Source: an uncultured Bacteriovorax sp.
Lineage (GTDB): Bacteria; Bdellovibrionota; Bacteriovoracia; Bacteriovoracales; Bacteriovoracaceae
Length of the DNA stretch: 8,182 bases
NCBI GenBank assembly: GCA_943914745.1
Contig: CALUDF010000127.1
Span: 1 to 8,182, forward strand
Reading direction: 5' to 3'
Notes under the pieces: model-generated
Told to the model about the DNA's origin: nothing
The model's database searches: none
Seen by the model: the letters and a program-made list of their open reading frames with translations, nothing else
Shown: positions 5,639-8,182 of the stretch, in pieces
Numbering within the stretch: the first letter of the stretch is position 1
How the letters are laid out: each line of letters begins with the position of its first letter
Made by a program: the position numbers and the translations under genes

Positions 5639-6496
5639 ATGAAAATCGAGACCCTGGAAATTAATGATGTCACCGATACCGCTCTTTGGGTTGCCGCTTA
5701 CCGAGCAGAAGAGTCTGAGAGAAAAGATGCCCTTTTTAAAGACCCCTATGCTTCGTTATTATTAGGCGAGGCCGGATCAAAGGTCGCCATCAGAACCCAA
5801 GGCTCCCGCTACACTTCCTGGTCCGTCGTCATTCGCACTTACATCATTGATCAATTCATTGAAGACTTAGTCCATGCCCAAAAAATTGATACCATCTTAA
5901 ATTTAGGAGCGGGCCTCGACACCAGACCTTATCGCCTGAATGTACCTTCATCCCTGCGCTGGATTGAAGTCGATTTTCCAAAAATCATCGATCTAAAAAA
6001 TTTAAAGCTTAAAGACGTCTCCCCTCTTTGTCTTTTAGAGAGGAAAACAATTGATCTTTCTATTGAGTCCATCCGCGATGAATTCCTATCCCAAATCTCT
6101 AGTGAATCAAAGAACGTTTTAGTCCTCACCGAAGGTGTCGTGCCTTATTTATCAAACTCCGATGCTTCTTCGCTGGCCCATGCTCTTTACCGTCATGAAA
6201 ACTTCTCATACTGGATTTCAGAATATTATTCTCCGGAAATCCTAGCCTTTCTTAGGACACCAAAAAGACTCAAGCAAATGAAAAACGCTCCCTTTCTTTT
6301 TTATCCAGAAGACTGGTATGGTTTTTTTGATGATCACGGCTGGCAGGAAGAGAAGACAAAGTATTTCGGAGTGGAATCTGAAAAAATCGGCCGCACTCCA
6401 CCGACACCCGGATGGATAAAAGACAACCCGGAAAAAAGTATTAATGATACGAAGAATTTTTTAGGCTACAGCATTTTTAAAAGAAAATCCCAATAA
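5639..6496 (+). CDS. Class I SAM-dependent methyltransferase, leucine carboxyl methyltransferase (LCMT/PF04072) type
   Basis: From ATG at 5639 the protein has 285 residues. It opens with D-T-A-L-W-V-A-A-Y-R-A-E-E-S (13-26) and D-P-Y-A-S-L-L (35-41), typical of the bacterial LCMT-like group (TIGR00027-like). The SAM-binding motif is L-N-L-G-A-G-L-D-T-R-P-Y-R (87-99). An acidic strand end, E-V-D (110-112), fits ribose binding, and T-E-G-V-V-P-Y-L (164-171) is the family's later conserved strand. Members methylate carboxyl or hydroxyl groups on small molecules or proteins; the substrate here is unknown. An upstream TTG at 5621 would add six residues, but it has no ribosome site and lies inside the dyad at 5617-5633. 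The ATG itself has only a poor CAGG close by, so a weak or leaderless start is possible. The dehydrogenase gene follows after 18 bases and may share its transcript. Confidence 0.9.
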   Translation: MKIETLEINDVTDTALWVAAYRAEESERKDALFKDPYASLLLGEAGSKVAIRTQGSRYTSWSVVIRTYIIDQFIEDLVHAQKIDTILNLGAGLDTRPYRLNVPSSLRWIEVDFPKIIDLKNLKLKDVSPLCLLERKTIDLSIESIRDEFLSQISSESKNVLVLTEGVVPYLSNSDASSLAHALYRHENFSYWISEYYSPEILAFLRTPKRLKQMKNAPFLFYPEDWYGFFDDHGWQEEKTKYFGVESEKIGRTPPTPGWIKDNPEKSINDTKNFLGYSIFKRKSQ

Positions 6497-6500
6497 ACAA

Positions 6501-6507
6501 AAGGAGG
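6501..6507 (+). promoter_or_regulatory. Strong Shine-Dalgarno for the YdfG-type dehydrogenase
   Basis: AAGGAGG lies seven bases before the ATG at 6515, in the 18-base gap after the methyltransferase stop. It is the strongest unmodified ribosome site in the window and contrasts with the weak one for the upstream gene. This suggests the dehydrogenase is translated independently and at a higher level even if the two genes share a transcript. Confidence 0.75.
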
Positions 6508-6514
6508 CTTCTCC

Positions 6515-7267
6515 ATGATTATTTTTATCACAGGTGCCACTGCCGGCTTCGGCGCGGCCATGACAAAACGTTTTACACAACAAGGCCACACCGTCATTGC
6601 CACAGGAAGAAGGGTTGAGAGGCTCAATGAACTAAAAAAAGAGCTTGGCGATAAAGTTTATCCTCTAGAAATGGACGTAAGGGATAAAAAAGCAGTGGCA
6701 GAGGCCATTGACTCTCTTCCTCCTGAACTAAAAAACATTGATGTCTTAATCAACAACGCGGGCCTGGCCCTCGGAACCGATACTGCTCACAAGGCTTCAC
6801 TTGAAGACTGGGAGACAATGGTGCAGACCAACATCAATGGCCTTCTCTACTGCACTCATAAAATTCTTCCCGAGATGGTTAAAAGAAACCAAGGACACAT
6901 TATCAATCTTGGCTCCGTGGCCGGAGAATTCCCTTATCCTGGTGGCAACGTCTATGGAGCGACAAAGGCCTTCGTGCACCAGCTGAGTTTAAACATGCGC
7001 TCTGATCTTCTTGGCAGCAAAGTCCGCGTGACTAATATTGAGCCGGGAATGTGCGAGAGTGAATTTTCAGAGGTTCGCTTTAGAGGTGATAAAAATAAGG
7101 CCCAGGCCGTCTATAAAGGAATGCACGCCTTAAGTGCTGATGACATTGCCGAGACCATTGAATGGGTCATTACGAGACCTGCTCATTTGAACATCAATGT
7201 GATCTCACTGATGCCAACCGAGCAGGCCTTTGGCCCTTTTGCCGTCTATCGCAACCAGAGTTCGTGA
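6515..7267 (+). CDS. ydfG: NADP-dependent short-chain dehydrogenase, YdfG type (3-hydroxy acid dehydrogenase)
   Basis: The 250-residue protein follows E. coli YdfG closely along its whole length. It has T-G-A-T-A-G-F-G (6-13) as the dinucleotide-binding loop and A-T-G-R-R (29-33), whose arginines fit NADP rather than NAD. It also has N-N-A-G (80-83), Asn106, Ser134, and the catalytic Y-x-x-x-K pair Tyr147 and Lys151 within G-N-V-Y-G-A-T-K-A-F. The segment I-E-P-G-M (175-179) and the C-terminal arginine region also match. In E. coli YdfG oxidises L-allo-threonine, serine and other 3-hydroxy acids, and reduces malonic semialdehyde to 3-hydroxypropionate. The same chemistry is likely here, in the cytoplasm. 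The length is normal for the family. The end overlaps the opposing CoA-transferase gene by 22 bases. A metabolic link to that CoA-transferase (short hydroxy acids and their CoA esters) is possible but unproven. Confidence 0.94.
   Translation: MIIFITGATAGFGAAMTKRFTQQGHTVIATGRRVERLNELKKELGDKVYPLEMDVRDKKAVAEAIDSLPPELKNIDVLINNAGLALGTDTAHKASLEDWETMVQTNINGLLYCTHKILPEMVKRNQGHIINLGSVAGEFPYPGGNVYGATKAFVHQLSLNMRSDLLGSKVRVTNIEPGMCESEFSEVRFRGDKNKAQAVYKGMHALSADDIAETIEWVITRPAHLNINVISLMPTEQAFGPFAVYRNQSS
7246..7267. other. 22-base convergent overlap of two coding ends
   Basis: The TAG of the minus-strand CoA-transferase (complement of 7246-7248) lies inside the last codons of the dehydrogenase gene, whose TGA is at 7265-7267. 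The final residues of both proteins are therefore encoded by the same 22 base pairs on opposite strands. Both proteins still end where their families normally do. Confidence 0.9.
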
Positions 7268-8182
7268 AATTTGCGAGAGAGATCCTCACGGTGCTCTGGG
7301 GCCGCGATATTAATCAAGGCCTGGGATCTCTCTTCGAGAGTCAGTCCATGCAAGTAGGCCACTCCATATTCTGTGACCACATATTGAACGTGGGCCCTCG
7401 TTGTCACAACACCCGCTCCAGGTTTCAAGAAAGGCACGATCTTCGATTCTCCCTTGGCCGTTTTGGAAGGAATGGCAATAATTGGCTTTCCTCCTTTTGA
7501 GAGGGCCGCTCCACGAATAAAATCCATCTGTCCTCCGATCCCTGAATAAATCCTAGGCCCAATGGAGTCAGCACAAACTTGCCCGGTCAGGTCAATTTCA
7601 ATGGCACTGTTAATCGCCATGACTTTTGGGTTTTGAGCGATGATGTGGGGGTTATTTGTGTAAGAGCAATCGAGCAAAAGCACCTCAGGGTTATCATCGA
7701 TGAAGTCGTAAACTTTTTGTGAGCCGATGACAAAACTCGAGACGATCTTTCCTGGATGCTTAACTTTATAGCGGCCAGTGATAACACCCTTATCACGTAA
7801 GGCGATCACACCATCAGAAAACATTTCTGTGTGAATTCCCAGGTCTTTATGATTTCCCAAGCGCGACAACACTGCATTGGGGATTGCTCCAATTCCTAAT
7901 TGCAATGTCGAGCCATCCTCAATGAGTTCAGCTATATTTTTTCCAATCGCCTCAGTCACTGGAGTAGTGATGAGTTCCTTACTTTGGTAAAGTGGCGCTT
8001 CAACTAAAACTGCCTTCGTGATTTTTGACGAATGGATCTGGTCTCCAAAAGTCCTCGGCAAACGCGGGTTAATTTGAGCAATAATTTTCTTGGCCGTCTT
8101 AAGTGCCGCAATCGAAATATCAACAGAAGGACCAAGACTGCACATGCCGTGCCTATCAGGTGGAGTCAACTGCACCATCGCG
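7246..8182 (-). CDS. Acetyl-CoA hydrolase/transferase family, 4-hydroxybutyrate CoA-transferase type, 5' end missing
   Basis: The frame runs off the right edge, so roughly the first 110-120 residues of a protein normally about 430 long are outside the window; Met at 8178 is internal. Numbering from that Met, S-P-P-D-like T-P-P-D-R-H-G (5-11) and C-S-L-G-P-S-V-D (13-20) belong to the N-terminal domain. G-I-G-A-I-P-N-A-V (95-103) is the CoA-binding loop. Glu118 in G-I-H-T-E-M-F-S-D-G (114-123) matches the glutamate that forms the acyl-enzyme. G-I-G-G-Q-M-D-F-I-R-G-A (213-224) and T-E-Y-G-V-A-Y-L (269-276) are typical of the C-terminal domain. The H-T-E-M-F-S-D-G form favours the short 4-hydroxybutyrate-type enzymes over the longer Ach1/Cat1 type. 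Such enzymes move CoA between acetyl-CoA and a short carboxylate. The substrate is not fixed by the sequence. Confidence 0.92.
   Translation of the reverse strand, partial: AMVQLTPPDRHGMCSLGPSVDISIAALKTAKKIIAQINPRLPRTFGDQIHSSKITKAVLVEAPLYQSKELITTPVTEAIGKNIAELIEDGSTLQLGIGAIPNAVLSRLGNHKDLGIHTEMFSDGVIALRDKGVITGRYKVKHPGKIVSSFVIGSQKVYDFIDDNPEVLLLDCSYTNNPHIIAQNPKVMAINSAIEIDLTGQVCADSIGPRIYSGIGGQMDFIRGAALSKGGKPIIAIPSKTAKGESKIVPFLKPGAGVVTTRAHVQYVVTEYGVAYLHGLTLEERSQALINIAAPEHREDLSRKFHELWLR

Noticed and set aside
7162..7500. Plus-strand open frame of 112 codons
   Set aside because: It lies antisense to the well-supported CoA-transferase and out of frame with the dehydrogenase; its translation has no family features.

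Overview
The window is about 42% GC by hand-sampled counts and reads as an ordinary, tightly packed chromosomal segment of a Gram-negative bacterium. Two products have lipoprotein signals and three have cleavable Sec signals, and at least one ends like an outer-membrane barrel. I saw no insertion sequence, phage gene, tRNA, rRNA or CRISPR array. A secreted trypsin-fold lipoprotein facing a lysozyme-like lipoprotein, many small envelope proteins without recognisable families, and the moderate GC would fit Bdellovibrionota (Bacteriovorax/Peredibacter-like). That placement is a low-confidence inference; nothing in the sequence proves it.

Layout. Positions 1-285 hold the C-terminal end of a LysR-type regulator. 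Positions 322-2151 form a closely coupled plus-strand cluster: an alkyltransferase-like DNA-binding protein (ATL, YbaZ type), a 178-residue secreted barrel-like protein, and a 312-residue exported protein. The third gene appears to start at an ATT codon overlapping the stop of the second. Facing it is an AT-rich minus-strand gene for an unrecognised secreted protein (2152-2973). A divergent intergenic region with a fair promoter leads to a trypsin-fold protease lipoprotein (3125-4021), which converges on a minus-strand lysozyme-like lipoprotein (4018-4983). After a 184-base gap come a short charged protein of unknown function (5168-5602), an LCMT-type SAM methyltransferase (5639-6496) and a YdfG-type short-chain dehydrogenase (6515-7267). 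The window closes with a minus-strand CoA-transferase of the 4-hydroxybutyrate CoA-transferase type, cut by the right edge (7246-8182).

How the parts relate. The methyltransferase and dehydrogenase are 18 bases apart and probably cotranscribed, although no shared pathway is evident. The protease and lysozyme-like lipoprotein both look like envelope-anchored hydrolases, but they lie on opposite strands. All three convergent gene pairs meet with zero spacing or overlapping stops, so none has room for an intergenic terminator. The most notable points are the hidden ATT start with a full signal peptide, the coupling of a DNA-damage sensor-like gene to two envelope proteins, the lysozyme-like lipoprotein, and a 17-base dyad just before the methyltransferase start. 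I found no convincing defence, secretion or mobile system.
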